This document shows, in pieces, positions 34,818-44,084 of a stretch of DNA of 64,000 nucleotides; the first letter of the stretch is position 1, and the number at the start of each line of letters is the position of its first letter. The translations under genes and the position numbers were made by a program. The notes beneath the pieces were generated by a model. The model was not told the DNA's origin, did no database searches, and saw nothing but the letters and a program-made list of their open reading frames with translations. Origin of the DNA: an uncultured Treponema sp. (GTDB lineage Bacteria; Spirochaetota; Spirochaetia; Treponematales; Treponemataceae); contig CALFIX010000031.1 of the NCBI GenBank assembly GCA_937877515.1, forward strand, positions 30,438-94,437, in the 5' to 3' direction.

Positions 34818-34852
34818 GTGATAACTATATCACAATGCTAAACAAGTAGCAA
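34817..34852 (-). promoter_or_regulatory. murC promoter overlapping a 7-bp dyad; predicts a leaderless mRNA
   Basis: Minus strand: -35 TTGCTA (34847-34852), 17-nt spacer, -10 TATAGT (34824-34829), then 6 nt to the ATG at 34817. The -10 box lies inside an inverted repeat TGTGATA (34817-34823) / TATCACA (34828-34834), so a protein bound there would block both the -10 box and the start codon. Confidence 0.55.
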
Positions 34853-34869
34853 ATGAAAGAATAAAAGCA

Positions 34870-35439
34870 TCAGGCTCTCTGACCACTCAATTCAATATAA
34901 ATCTGATCTGCTAAGCCTAACCCTGCGCTCTTTGTAAGTTCTTCGGCATAATTATCATACATCATGTCTTCATACATTTCGCGGGCATAACTGTTCTGGT
35001 CGCCGGAAAGGCTTGTATGTTCAATTGTACTTCTCATTGAAGAAAGCATCATTTTTACAAGGTAATTTTCCATTTCCATGCTCTGCTCATAGAGTTCACT
35101 AGTACGGTCTATGACAGGCTGCTTACCTTTGCTGTTTGTAGAATTTGCAGCAAACCCCCGTGGCTTTGCATTTTTATCGCTTTCTGACGTATAAGATTCG
35201 TGAAAGCCCTTTGTATAGTCTCCGTTAACACGCTTGCCGCTGGAAATCTGGCTGGATGCAACACCAGAAAGATTTGTTCCCTCTAAATGCGCATCTTTTG
35301 AGGAAGCTTTGGCTGTCATTTCTTTTACTAGATTCATAAAGTTTTTTTGTTCACTTTCTTTTTGAACAGAACTTGTCATAAATGAACCGTTAGAAAGTGT
35401 ACCTGTTATGCCTAATCCAGAAATTCCGTTTACTGCCAT
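34870..35439 (-). CDS. flgJ: Flagellar rod-binding protein, FlgJ N-terminal type
   Basis: The 189-aa protein has the rod-binding domain at its C-terminal half (YEQSMEMENYLVKMMLSSMR ... YAEELTKSAGLGLADQIY, about 105-180) and no muramidase domain, as in other bacteria whose FlgJ is rod-only. The N-terminal part is low complexity. I chose ATG 35439, with GGGGGA 7 nt before it, over 35454, which overlaps that site. It is last in the flgF-like/flgG/flgJ minus operon. Confidence 0.82.
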   Translation of the reverse strand: MAVNGISGLGITGTLSNGSFMTSSVQKESEQKNFMNLVKEMTAKASSKDAHLEGTNLSGVASSQISSGKRVNGDYTKGFHESYTSESDKNAKPRGFAANSTNSKGKQPVIDRTSELYEQSMEMENYLVKMMLSSMRSTIEHTSLSGDQNSYAREMYEDMMYDNYAEELTKSAGLGLADQIYIELSGQRA

Positions 35440-35480
35440 TTTAAATTCCCCCATTTACCCGATTTCTTTTAGATTAAAAA

Positions 35481-36275
35481 TTATCTCTTAAGGCTTACTG
35501 CAGTCTGTAACATTGTGTCACTAGTCTGAATTGCCTTTGAGTTAAACTCGTAAGCTCTCTGAGCAACTATCATCTGTACCATCTCGTTTACAACGCTTAC
35601 ATTACTCATTTCCAGAAACTTATGTTTAACAATTCCCATGCTTTCAAAACCAGGGCGTCCTGCAATAGGTTCTCCGGAGGCATTTGTAACCTTATACATA
35701 TTGTCACCAGTATTCTCTAATCCCACCTGGTTAGGAAAGCGATAAAGTTCAAGCTGACCGACCTGAACAGGATCTGTAGAACCGTTCACCTTTACGTTTA
35801 CAACCCCAGTGTCGCTTATGGAAAGGGTTTCAATCATAAATCCTTCTGGCATGATGATTTCAGGAATAACTCTGTTTCCATTAGCGGTTACAAGCTGACC
35901 CGTGCTGTCAATTTTAAATGAACCGTCACGAGTATAAGCCCAACTTCCGTCGTACTGTTCTACGCGGAAAAAGCCTTCCCCAACAATTGCCAAATCTGTA
36001 TCAACACCAGTTGCCTGTAATGAGCCCTGTGTCATAATACGCTGAGTAGCCCCAACCTTTACACCTGTTCCCATCTGAAGACCTTCCGGAGTTACAGTTT
36101 CTTCAGTGGCAGGAGTTCCTGCAAGCTTTACATTCTGATACATAAGGTCTTCAAATTCTGCACGATGCTGCTTAAAACCTGTCGTATTGACATTTGAAAG
36201 GTTGTTTGAAATTGTATCTATATTCATCTGCTGGCCATTCATACCTGTTGCTGCTGTCCATAAACTTCTTACCAT
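35481..36275 (-). CDS. flgG: Flagellar basal-body distal rod protein FlgG
   Basis: Axial protein of the distal rod. N-terminal MVRSLWTAATGMNGQQMNID and the motif DTISNNLSNVNTTGFKQ are the flagellar rod signature; the C-terminal helix ends VQMIVAQRAYEFNSKAIQT. At 264 aa it is normal size. It follows the FlgF-like gene by 37 bp and has an AAGGAG site. Confidence 0.95.
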   Translation of the reverse strand: MVRSLWTAATGMNGQQMNIDTISNNLSNVNTTGFKQHRAEFEDLMYQNVKLAGTPATEETVTPEGLQMGTGVKVGATQRIMTQGSLQATGVDTDLAIVGEGFFRVEQYDGSWAYTRDGSFKIDSTGQLVTANGNRVIPEIIMPEGFMIETLSISDTGVVNVKVNGSTDPVQVGQLELYRFPNQVGLENTGDNMYKVTNASGEPIAGRPGFESMGIVKHKFLEMSNVSVVNEMVQMIVAQRAYEFNSKAIQTSDTMLQTAVSLKR

Positions 36276-36312
36276 ATTTTTTACTCCTTACATTAAACGT
36301 TTACTAAGGTTT

Positions 36313-37113
36313 CTAGCGATTTACCACAACAACTTTATTCCACAATGTATCCATAAGGCCGTCTTCTGTTTGAACAGATTTCTGATTAGCTTCATAAGCA
36401 CGGTTTACTTCAATCATTTGAACCATTTCGTTTACAACATTAACATTGCTTGTTTCTACATAACCTTGCATAACTCTAGGTCTCTCCTCTCCTTCTGCAA
36501 TGTAAGAAGGTCCTGTTATATCATTAGAAGCCCATAAGGAATTTCCCTGTTTTTTTAAGTATCGCTCATCTTCAAAACGCACAACCTTTAAGCGATCTAC
36601 CAGCTGATTATCTTCACGTGTATAAATCATTCCGTTTGGACTTACAAAAAACTTATCATCAGGAACACTAATAGGTCCATTTTCTCCAAGCACAGGATAC
36701 CCGTCTTTTGTTAGTAAAATTCCCTCTTTACCAAGTAAAAAATTACCGTTTCTTGTATAGCGTTCGCCATTTGGAGTTTGAACTGCAAAAAATCCTTCAC
36801 CACTTAAAGCAAAATCTGTATGAGAATCTGTATTTTTAAAAGAACCTTGCTCAAAAACTGTATAAAGCTCGTTAGTTTCTACACCAAGTCCCATTCGCCC
36901 GATAATAGGAGCAGCATCTGCAGAACCAAACGAAGTTTCATACACCCCGTCAGCTTGAGTTCTACGTAATAAAAGTTCACTAAAAGCCTTACTTACGCCA
37001 ACATCACGCTTAAAACCTGTGGTATCAACATTTGCAAGATTATTTGAAATAGCGTCAAGCCTATTCTGCTGAGCATTCATTCCGCTTGCGCCTATATACC
37101 ATCCTCTAATCAT
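36313..37113 (-). CDS. Flagellar basal-body rod protein, FlgF-like
   Basis: The 266-aa protein is a rod/hook paralogue of the neighbouring FlgG, with MIRGWYIGASGMNAQQNRLD and DAISNNLANVDTTGFKR at the N-terminus and MVQMIEVNRAYEANQKSVQTED at the C-terminus. In spirochaetes this position is held by the FlhO/FlgF-type proximal-rod protein. It heads the flgF-like/flgG/flgJ operon. FlgF versus a second FlgG cannot be fixed from sequence alone, so no symbol is given. Confidence 0.88.
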   Translation of the reverse strand: MIRGWYIGASGMNAQQNRLDAISNNLANVDTTGFKRDVGVSKAFSELLLRRTQADGVYETSFGSADAAPIIGRMGLGVETNELYTVFEQGSFKNTDSHTDFALSGEGFFAVQTPNGERYTRNGNFLLGKEGILLTKDGYPVLGENGPISVPDDKFFVSPNGMIYTREDNQLVDRLKVVRFEDERYLKKQGNSLWASNDITGPSYIAEGEERPRVMQGYVETSNVNVVNEMVQMIEVNRAYEANQKSVQTEDGLMDTLWNKVVVVNR

Positions 37114-37184
37114 AAATAAAACACCTCTTTTTATTTTTCGGAAAAAAAGAAAAGCTCATTAAGAAAAAATAAAAAAAGAGATAC

Positions 37185-37213
37185 TTGCTTTCTAAAAAGT
37201 ATTGAATTATAAT
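37185..37213 (+). promoter_or_regulatory. Promoter of the EAL gene; short leader
   Basis: TTGCTT (37185-37190), 17-nt spacer, perfect TATAAT (37208-37213). ATG 37227 follows after 13 nt, giving a leader of about 6 nt with no Shine-Dalgarno. Confidence 0.6.
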
Positions 37214-37226
37214 TTCTTAAAAGAAT

Positions 37227-39467
37227 ATGAAATCAAAAAGTAAGCTTTTATTAACTGCTTTTATTCTTATTTTCTCTTTTAAATGGACGATTTATGCTCA
37301 AAAATTTCCTAAATCTTCCCCGGAAACCATTGAACTTACAGAAGAAGAAGAAAATTTTATTAAAAATCACCACATTTTAAATGTTGCATGCGAAACCTCA
37401 TGGCCGCCATTTGAATATTATGATACTTCTCTAAAGCTCCCCAAGCACACAGGCATAAACATAGAAATCTTACGTGTCTTGGCCTTAAAAGCAGGAATAG
37501 AACTGAACTTTATTCCGACTGATGACTATACAGAAAGCATTGGACTTATGAGGAATGGCAAAATAGACATTCTTACAGGCTTTGTTGAAAAAGCAGACAG
37601 TCTGGACAACATTCAGCTTACAGACGTATTGTACTCTCTAAAACTACTTCTGGCGTCCACAACGGGCAATATGCCTCAACTGGGCGACACAATTTGCATG
37701 GCAGAATTCGGCCCTAAAGAAATGGAAGAAATATATAAAATTTTTCCTCCAAATAAATTCTACATAAAAACATTTGATTATCCGGAGCTTGCTCTACAAG
37801 AGCTAAAAAGCGGAAGGTGCAATCACATTATAATAGGTCCTTACGAATTAGCTGATTATCCGGCCTTGCCGGCATACACAACATTCCCACTTGACATAGC
37901 ATATTATCAGCAATATGCACTTTCTAAAGATTTAGGCACAACAGCATTAAATATTTTTAATAAGGCCATTCATTCCCTTTCTCAAGATGAATTTGAAACA
38001 ATAATATTTAAAAATCAGTCTGAGCGCCTTTACTACTTAAGGGAAAAAAATTATGTAAATGCAACTAAACGTGCTTCCATGCACTACACTATTGCAGTTA
38101 CGATAATAGTACTTGGAATAGCTTCTACCCTTACAGTTTTACTTATTAAAAAACAGAGTAAGGTTTTAGCCTATGATGAGCTGACGGGACTTCCGGCACT
38201 AAACAATTTTAAGAGGCTGGTAAGGGAAAAACTAAGAAATGCAAGTCCCAACGAATACATTCTTGTCTCCTTGGACATTGATAATTTTAAGCTGATAAAC
38301 GACACTTACGGATTTTCCAGAGGAAACCTGATTCTTGTGGAATTATGCCAGCATTTTAAGGACAATATTTCCTTAGATGAAGTAATAACCCGTTTTTATG
38401 CAGACAATTTTATTCTCTTTACAAAAAATCCTAACTTTTTGGTCCTCATAGAAGACAAAGTTTTTAAGCTGACTATGGTTGAAGACCATATAAGAAAGCT
38501 CCTGCCCGAGCACTATAAACTTACATTCAGCTCCGGAGTTTATTATATTTCTGACCCTCATTCAGATATTGCAAGTATGATAGACAAGGCAAATCTTGCT
38601 CGTCATCAAGGTAAAGATTCTTATACAACAAAACGAGTAACTGAATACACCGCGGAAATGGAACAAAAATCCAACTGGGACAAAGAAGTTCTTCTTACAA
38701 TGGACAAGGCTTTTAAAAACCACGAATTTGAAGTCTACTACCAGCCTAAATTTTACCTCTCTAACGAAAAGGTTTTGGGAGCTGAGGCACTTATAAGATG
38801 GAATCACCCAGAAAAGGGTCTTTTGCCTCCAGACACATTTATACCTCTTTTTGAACACAATGGTTTTATACAAAAGATTGATATTTACGTATTTGACAAA
38901 GTCTGTAAATTTTTAAGCGAATGGAATAAAATGGGAAAAGACGGCACTTGTCCATGCCCTCTTACAATAAGTTTTAACTTAAGTCGCTATCACCTTACAA
39001 ATCCAAATATAATTCAGCTTTTAACGACAATTTTTAATAAATACAATGTTTCTCCGAGCCATGTTGAAGTAGAACTGACAGAAAGCATAATGTTTGACAA
39101 TCCGAAGCTTCTCATACGCATCATGAACGAAATAAAAAAAGCAGGATTTTCCATCAGCGTAGACGACTTTGGTTCAGGTTATTCTTCTCTAAACCTTTTA
39201 AAAGACATGCCTGCTGATGTTCTAAAGTTGGACAAAGAATTTCTTTCAAAAGTAAATGACGAAGGTAAAGACACAATTATAATTTCCTCCGTAATTGAAA
39301 TGGCAAAAAAGTTAAAAATGACAACTGTCGCAGAAGGAATAGAAACAAAAATTCAGTCAGAACTTTTACGGGATATGGGATGCGATATAGCACAAGGTTA
39401 TTATTATGCCCGTCCAATGAAAGAAAAAGACTTCCTTGCCTTACTAAAAAGTCAGTATCCGGTTTAA
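37227..39467 (+). CDS. Periplasmic SBP3-sensor, degenerate GGDEF and EAL protein
   Basis: The 746-aa protein has a signal/anchor (LLLTAFILIFSFKWTIYA), a periplasmic solute-binding type 3 domain (about 45-265), one membrane helix (about 285-306), a GGDEF domain (about 315-445) and an EAL domain (about 470-740). The GGDEF loop reads RFYADNF, so cyclase activity is not expected. The EAL domain keeps EALIRW, a catalytic Asn (SFNLSRY), ELTES, VDDFGSG and LKLDKEF plus AEGIET, so it should hydrolyse cyclic di-GMP. Reads as a ligand-controlled c-di-GMP phosphodiesterase; it lies beside flagellar genes. Confidence 0.92.
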   Translation: MKSKSKLLLTAFILIFSFKWTIYAQKFPKSSPETIELTEEEENFIKNHHILNVACETSWPPFEYYDTSLKLPKHTGINIEILRVLALKAGIELNFIPTDDYTESIGLMRNGKIDILTGFVEKADSLDNIQLTDVLYSLKLLLASTTGNMPQLGDTICMAEFGPKEMEEIYKIFPPNKFYIKTFDYPELALQELKSGRCNHIIIGPYELADYPALPAYTTFPLDIAYYQQYALSKDLGTTALNIFNKAIHSLSQDEFETIIFKNQSERLYYLREKNYVNATKRASMHYTIAVTIIVLGIASTLTVLLIKKQSKVLAYDELTGLPALNNFKRLVREKLRNASPNEYILVSLDIDNFKLINDTYGFSRGNLILVELCQHFKDNISLDEVITRFYADNFILFTKNPNFLVLIEDKVFKLTMVEDHIRKLLPEHYKLTFSSGVYYISDPHSDIASMIDKANLARHQGKDSYTTKRVTEYTAEMEQKSNWDKEVLLTMDKAFKNHEFEVYYQPKFYLSNEKVLGAEALIRWNHPEKGLLPPDTFIPLFEHNGFIQKIDIYVFDKVCKFLSEWNKMGKDGTCPCPLTISFNLSRYHLTNPNIIQLLTTIFNKYNVSPSHVEVELTESIMFDNPKLLIRIMNEIKKAGFSISVDDFGSGYSSLNLLKDMPADVLKLDKEFLSKVNDEGKDTIIISSVIEMAKKLKMTTVAEGIETKIQSELLRDMGCDIAQGYYYARPMKEKDFLALLKSQYPV

Positions 39468-39495
39468 AAAATTGTACATTAGTTACTTATTTTTG

Positions 39496-39524
39496 TTGCA
39501 AAATTCAACATAGAGAATTATAAT
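39496..39524 (+). promoter_or_regulatory. Promoter of glgC
   Basis: TTGCAA (39496-39501), 17-nt spacer, perfect TATAAT (39519-39524). A strong GGAGG ribosome-binding site (39540-39544) follows before ATG 39556, so this gene has a normal leader. Confidence 0.7.
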
Positions 39525-39555
39525 TTAAGCATCTTTATCGGAGGAATTTAATAAA

Positions 39556-40851
39556 ATGTCAGAAGAAAAAACTGTTGAACCTCGTGTTCTTGCAATAATT
39601 TTAGGAGGAGGAAAAGGAACCCGTCTATATCCCCTTACAAAAGAAAGATCAAAACCAGCCGTTCCATTTGGCGGAAAGTATCGTATTGTAGATATTCCAA
39701 TTTCTAACTGCATAAACTCTGGTTATCATAAAATTTACCTTCTTACACAGTTTAACTCAGCTTCACTGCATCAGCATATCATTAACTCATACACATTTGA
39801 CAGATTTAGTCGCGGCTTTGTTGAAATTTTAGCAGCAGAACAGACTCTTGAGCATTCTGGCTGGTACGAAGGAACCGCAGATGCTGTACGTAAGCATGTA
39901 AGTCACTTTAAAGCTCAAAATCCAACTCATTACATTATTCTTTCTGGAGACCAGCTTTACCGCATGGACTTAAAAAAATTCATGAATGAGCACATTGCAA
40001 GCGGTGCAGACATTACCATTGCTGCAAAAGCTGTTAACAGAGAAGATGCATCTGGCTTTGGCATTATGAAAGTTGATGATTCCAGCCGCATTACAGAGTT
40101 TATGGAAAAACCTGCAAAAGACATGAACATTGACGAGTGGAAGATTCCAGGCAAAAGCAGAGCAAAAGATTTACCTGAAAACTTAGAGTACCTGGCTTCT
40201 ATGGGTATCTACATCTTTAATGCAGATACAATGGACGAAATGCTGGATAACGATTTTAACGACTTTGGTAAGGAAATTATTCCAGAAGCCATAAAGAGCA
40301 AAAAGGTAAACAGCTACATCTTTAACGGCTATTGGGAAGATATTGGTACAATAAAGAGTTTTTATGATGCAACCCTGGACCTTACAAAGCCTGTTCCAAG
40401 CTTTAACTTTTATGATGAAGCAAAACCAATTTATACCCACATGAGAAACCTTCCTCCTAGTAAAATTAACAATGCAGATATGACCCAGTCTCTTGCAAGC
40501 GAAGGATGTGTAATAACAGAATCCCGCCTGCAGCACTCTGTTATTGGTGTTCGCTCTATTATAAGTGAAGGCTGCGACTTGAACGGCGTAATTATGATGG
40601 GAGCAGACTTCTACGAAAGTGAGGAACAGAAAGCCCTTAACAAAAAGAAAAACGTACCAAACATTGGTCTTGGTAAAAACTGTAAAATTAACAAGGCCAT
40701 TATCGATAAAAACGCCTGCATTGGAGACAACTGCTGCATAAATATAAACGGCAAAAAGTACGAAGACGGAGACCACGGTCTTTTCTACAGTGCAGACGGA
40801 ATTATTGTAATTAGAAAAGGTGTAAAAATACCTGCAGGAACAGTTATTTAA
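39556..40851 (+). CDS. glgC: Glucose-1-phosphate adenylyltransferase
   Basis: Makes ADP-glucose for glycogen synthesis. The 431-aa protein has the nucleotidyltransferase loop LGGGKGTRLYPLT (16-28), SKPAVPFGGKYRIVD with the Arg/Lys of the substrate site, the catalytic Asp region ILSGDQLYRMD, EFMEKP, and a C-terminal left-handed beta-helix ending RKGVKIPAGTVI. It is monocistronic, with its own promoter and terminator. Together with hexokinase in this window it shows glucose storage. Confidence 0.96.
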   Translation: MSEEKTVEPRVLAIILGGGKGTRLYPLTKERSKPAVPFGGKYRIVDIPISNCINSGYHKIYLLTQFNSASLHQHIINSYTFDRFSRGFVEILAAEQTLEHSGWYEGTADAVRKHVSHFKAQNPTHYIILSGDQLYRMDLKKFMNEHIASGADITIAAKAVNREDASGFGIMKVDDSSRITEFMEKPAKDMNIDEWKIPGKSRAKDLPENLEYLASMGIYIFNADTMDEMLDNDFNDFGKEIIPEAIKSKKVNSYIFNGYWEDIGTIKSFYDATLDLTKPVPSFNFYDEAKPIYTHMRNLPPSKINNADMTQSLASEGCVITESRLQHSVIGVRSIISEGCDLNGVIMMGADFYESEEQKALNKKKNVPNIGLGKNCKINKAIIDKNACIGDNCCININGKKYEDGDHGLFYSADGIIVIRKGVKIPAGTVI

Positions 40852-40874
40852 TCTTATTCCTGAAGCTTCTAAAG

Positions 40875-40907
40875 AGAATGTCAGGCATAACTGGCATTCT
40901 TTTTTTA
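40875..40907 (+). terminator. Terminator of glgC
   Basis: Stem AGAATG-T-CAG / CTG-G-CATTCT with a GCATAA loop and seven T's. It is shared as a boundary with the convergent J-domain gene whose stop is at 40905. Confidence 0.85.
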
Positions 40908-41420
40908 TTTTAAAAACTCACTTAATAATTTATAAGCTTCAATTACCTGATTTGTCTTATCTGCTGCAACTTTTTGAGAAGTCTTTGTAGCTCCGTGATG
41001 GTCTGGGTGATAGTAAGCAATCTTTTCCTTATAAGCCTTCTTTAGATCTTTTTTTGTAACATTTTCTTCAACGCCTAAAAGTTTTAAAGCACTTTCAACT
41101 TCTGGCGTTAATGTTTTATATTCATAATTTTTATAAATTGTAGCCTCAGAACCTTTTTGAGCATACTTACCATAATCATTAAAAAACTGACTTTTAAGTC
41201 TTTCGTCATTCGCCTTATGTAAGGCATCTTGTTCAGCCCTCTTTTCTTCTACAAATCTATTTGCTTTTTTAGCTTCAATATTTTCATCAAGCGGAGTAAA
41301 AAAAGATTCTGTTTCCTTTGAGACAGGAGGAGGTTCTTTTTTTTCTTTGGAAACTTTTACAAACTTTACTTTGCCATTTTCTAAAGTTTCATTTAGAAGG
41401 TTTCCCAATCTATCATACAT
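40905..41420 (-). CDS. J-domain (DnaJ-like) protein
   Basis: The 171-aa protein carries a C-terminal J domain (about 110-170) with the HPD motif in IAYYHPDHHG, preceded by a charged, Lys/Glu-rich region; it lacks the Gly/Phe and zinc-finger parts of DnaJ. It would act as a co-chaperone stimulating DnaK at a specific target. The start at ATG 41420 is chosen: it overlaps the response-regulator stop by only 8 bases, whereas an upstream in-frame ATG at 41468 overlaps by 56. Confidence 0.8.
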   Translation of the reverse strand: MYDRLGNLLNETLENGKVKFVKVSKEKKEPPPVSKETESFFTPLDENIEAKKANRFVEEKRAEQDALHKANDERLKSQFFNDYGKYAQKGSEATIYKNYEYKTLTPEVESALKLLGVEENVTKKDLKKAYKEKIAYYHPDHHGATKTSQKVAADKTNQVIEAYKLLSEFLK

Positions 41421-42801
41421 CGTTTCCACTGGAATCTTCCTCTTCTTTAGCTTCCATACCCCATTCATAAAGCTTTCGCTGCAAAGTTTTTCTGCCTATG
41501 TCTAAAACTTCAGCTGTTTTACTTTTGTTATTGCGGTTAAGTAAAAGGTTTTCTTGAATAATAATTTTTTCAGCCTCATCTAAGGTAATGCCTACAGGAA
41601 CTTCTATGCATTTACTTTCAGAAGAACTATGCGAAGAAACACTAGGAGGTAAATCTTCCAGTGTAATAGTATCTCCAGAACATAAAACTACGGCACTCTC
41701 TATACAGTTTCTAAGCTCTCGAATGTTTCCAGGCCAGTCATATTTAAACATTGCGGTTTTTGCACGATTATCAAGACCTTTAATTTTTTTATTATTTTCC
41801 ACATTAAACTCTTTTAAAAACTCATTTACCAAAAGAGGAATATCATCTTTTCTTTCTCTTAATGGCGGAACATGAATATGAATTACATTTAATCTGTAAT
41901 ATAAATCCTCTCTAAAACGCCCAGCTTTTACTTCTTCTTCTAAATTTCTGTTGGTTGCCGCAACAACTCTAACGTCAACATCTATGGTTTGTTCACCACC
42001 TACCCGCTCAAACTTTTTTTCCTGCAATACACGCAAAATTTTTATTTGAACGCTCTGATTGATTTCTCCAATTTCATCTAAAAAAATTGTACTTCCGTGA
42101 GCTAATTCAAAACGTCCCTTTTGTAAATGATCTGCACCTGTAAAGGCACCTTTTTCATGTCCAAATAATTCACTTTCCAAAAGGGTTTCACTTAAGGCAG
42201 CACAATGAACATTTATCATAGTTTTATCTTTTCTAGAAGAAAGCTTATGAATAGCACGTGCAACAAGTTCTTTACCAACACCACTTTCGCCAGTAATAAG
42301 AACACTGGCCTTACTGTCAGAAACTTTTTTTATAAGCTCCTGAACCCTTTGCATGGCATTAGACTTTCCAATCATTTCTCTTAAAGAGTTTTCATCTTGA
42401 ACCTGCTTTTTTAATTCCTCATGCTGCAGGCTCATCTCGCGGCTTTCCAGAGCACGCTTTACAATTAAACCCAGCTGGTCAAGATTTAAGGGTTTAGTTA
42501 AAAAGTCATAAGCTCCATGACGCATTGCATCAACAGCACTGTCTATACTTCCATGTCCTGTAAGCACAATAACAGGGATGCCTGGAGTTTCTGAGGTTAT
42601 ATGAGAAAGCAGGGCTTCTCCGCCCATTCCAGGCATTCTTAAATCTGTAATAACTAAATCTATATCGCCTTTCTGAACAAGAGCTAAAGCCTGCTCCCCC
42701 GTACTTGCTGTTTTTACATTATAATCTTCAAGTTCAAAATTTGCTGCAAGACCTTCCCTAATATTTTTTTCATCATCAACAATCAAAAGGGTAAATTTCA
42801 T
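41413..42801 (-). CDS. Sigma54-dependent response regulator, NtrC family
   Basis: The 462-aa protein has a receiver domain (phospho-acceptor D53 in ITDLRMPG), an AAA+ domain with Walker A GESGVGKE (about 172) and the sigma54-contacting GAFTGA loop (about 224), and a C-terminal Fis-type helix-turn-helix (KTAEVLDIGRKTLQRKLYEW). It should open sigma54 promoters when phosphorylated. The sensor kinase gene ends at its ATG (1-base overlap), so they form one two-component pair. Confidence 0.95.
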   Translation of the reverse strand: MKFTLLIVDDEKNIREGLAANFELEDYNVKTASTGEQALALVQKGDIDLVITDLRMPGMGGEALLSHITSETPGIPVIVLTGHGSIDSAVDAMRHGAYDFLTKPLNLDQLGLIVKRALESREMSLQHEELKKQVQDENSLREMIGKSNAMQRVQELIKKVSDSKASVLITGESGVGKELVARAIHKLSSRKDKTMINVHCAALSETLLESELFGHEKGAFTGADHLQKGRFELAHGSTIFLDEIGEINQSVQIKILRVLQEKKFERVGGEQTIDVDVRVVAATNRNLEEEVKAGRFREDLYYRLNVIHIHVPPLRERKDDIPLLVNEFLKEFNVENNKKIKGLDNRAKTAMFKYDWPGNIRELRNCIESAVVLCSGDTITLEDLPPSVSSHSSSESKCIEVPVGITLDEAEKIIIQENLLLNRNNKSKTAEVLDIGRKTLQRKLYEWGMEAKEEEDSSGNDV

Positions 42802-44084
42802 TATGCACCCTCCCTACCATTGGAAAGCAAAGGAGTTCCACTTTGAGGTATCGGAATAGAAATTGTAAAAACAGTTCCATGACCTTTTACAGAGTCCACA
42901 TTTATGTCGCCGCGAAATTCCTTTATAATTTTATAAACCATCGTAAGCCCCAAACCTGTTCCATTTGCCTTTGTAGTATAATATGGCTCAAAAATACGGG
43001 AAAGAGTTTTTTCATCCATTCCGTTACCATTATCTGCAATTGTAAGAATATATTTTTCATTTTTAACAAATGTTTCTATAACAATTTCACCGCTGTTAAA
43101 TTCACGGCAACTTTCACATTCAGGCTCTACGGCATCAAGAGGGAACCTTTCATTTATTGCCGCAAGTGAATTTTGAGCCAGGTTAGTAATTACTTCTTTA
43201 AAAAGCTTTTCATCAATTAAAAGACGTGGAGATTCTTCTGAAAGCTTTAGCAAAAGTTTTACATTTTTACTATCAAATTCAGGCTTAAAAAATTCACAGA
43301 TTTTCTTAACGCACAGGTTTGCATCAGAAAGTTGTAAAGTTGCCTGCACGGGACGCACTGCAAAAAGAAAATCTAAAACTATTTTATTCAACGCATCAAT
43401 TTCTTCATTTATAACATCAAGATAATTTTCTACAAATTTTTCTTGAGGCAAAAGACCGTCCCCTTCTCTGGCTTTTTTTATTGCCTTCTGTAAAAGCTGA
43501 ATATGTATACTTATTGCACCTAATGGATTTTTTATTTCATGAGCAACACTAGCTGCAAGATTTGTAAGGCTTGCAAGACTTTCCATTCTGTGTAAAAGAA
43601 TTTCCTGCTGACGTTTTTCCGTAATATCTTCTGCAGTAATTATGTAACCTACTACACATGTGTCATAGGAGTCACCGTTTTTATGCCACATTTTTTGAAC
43701 TAAAGGCATAACGCTTATGTTTACAAAATGAATTTTATCAGTTGCAGAAAAAGAAAATTCTTCGCTGACATTTAATTTCTGTTCTTTGGCACACACATGC
43801 AAAAAAGAAGAAATTGCCTCATCATCTATCAAATCCCATAGGAACAAAGAATGCTCTTTTTGTTCAAGGGAATACTGATGCTTAAACGGCAAAATACGCT
43901 CAGAAGCTTTATTTTTTTGCTTTAACACCCAATTTTCATTAACAATCAATAATGCTGTAGAAAGACTTTCCATTATTGAATCTAAAGTGTCATTTTCTTT
44001 ATTCAATGCATCTAAAAGCTGTACAACCTGTTCATCTGATAACTTAGAAATTTTTTGGGAAGCTTTTTTAACAAACTCTTTCAT
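42801..44084 (-). CDS. PAS-domain sensor histidine kinase, NtrB-like
   Basis: Cytoplasmic kinase without membrane helices. It has a PAS-like domain (about 40-165), the dimerisation helix with phospho-His (AASVAHEIKNPLGA, about 180) and an ATPase domain with N-box NLAQNSLAAI, DNGNGMD and GTGLGLTMVYK. ATG 44084 has an AGGG just before it; the upstream ATG 44108 has no ribosome-binding site, so I chose the former (427 aa). It overlaps holB by 17 bases. Confidence 0.93.
   Translation of the reverse strand: MKEFVKKASQKISKLSDEQVVQLLDALNKENDTLDSIMESLSTALLIVNENWVLKQKNKASERILPFKHQYSLEQKEHSLFLWDLIDDEAISSFLHVCAKEQKLNVSEEFSFSATDKIHFVNISVMPLVQKMWHKNGDSYDTCVVGYIITAEDITEKRQQEILLHRMESLASLTNLAASVAHEIKNPLGAISIHIQLLQKAIKKAREGDGLLPQEKFVENYLDVINEEIDALNKIVLDFLFAVRPVQATLQLSDANLCVKKICEFFKPEFDSKNVKLLLKLSEESPRLLIDEKLFKEVITNLAQNSLAAINERFPLDAVEPECESCREFNSGEIVIETFVKNEKYILTIADNGNGMDEKTLSRIFEPYYTTKANGTGLGLTMVYKIIKEFRGDINVDSVKGHGTVFTISIPIPQSGTPLLSNGREGA

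Noticed and set aside
40183..40776. A 197-codon reading frame on the minus strand opposite glgC
   Set aside because: It lies wholly inside glgC, which has full family motifs, its own promoter and terminator. The antisense frame encodes a Cys/Phe/Val-rich sequence typical of a shadow frame and has no ribosome-binding site.
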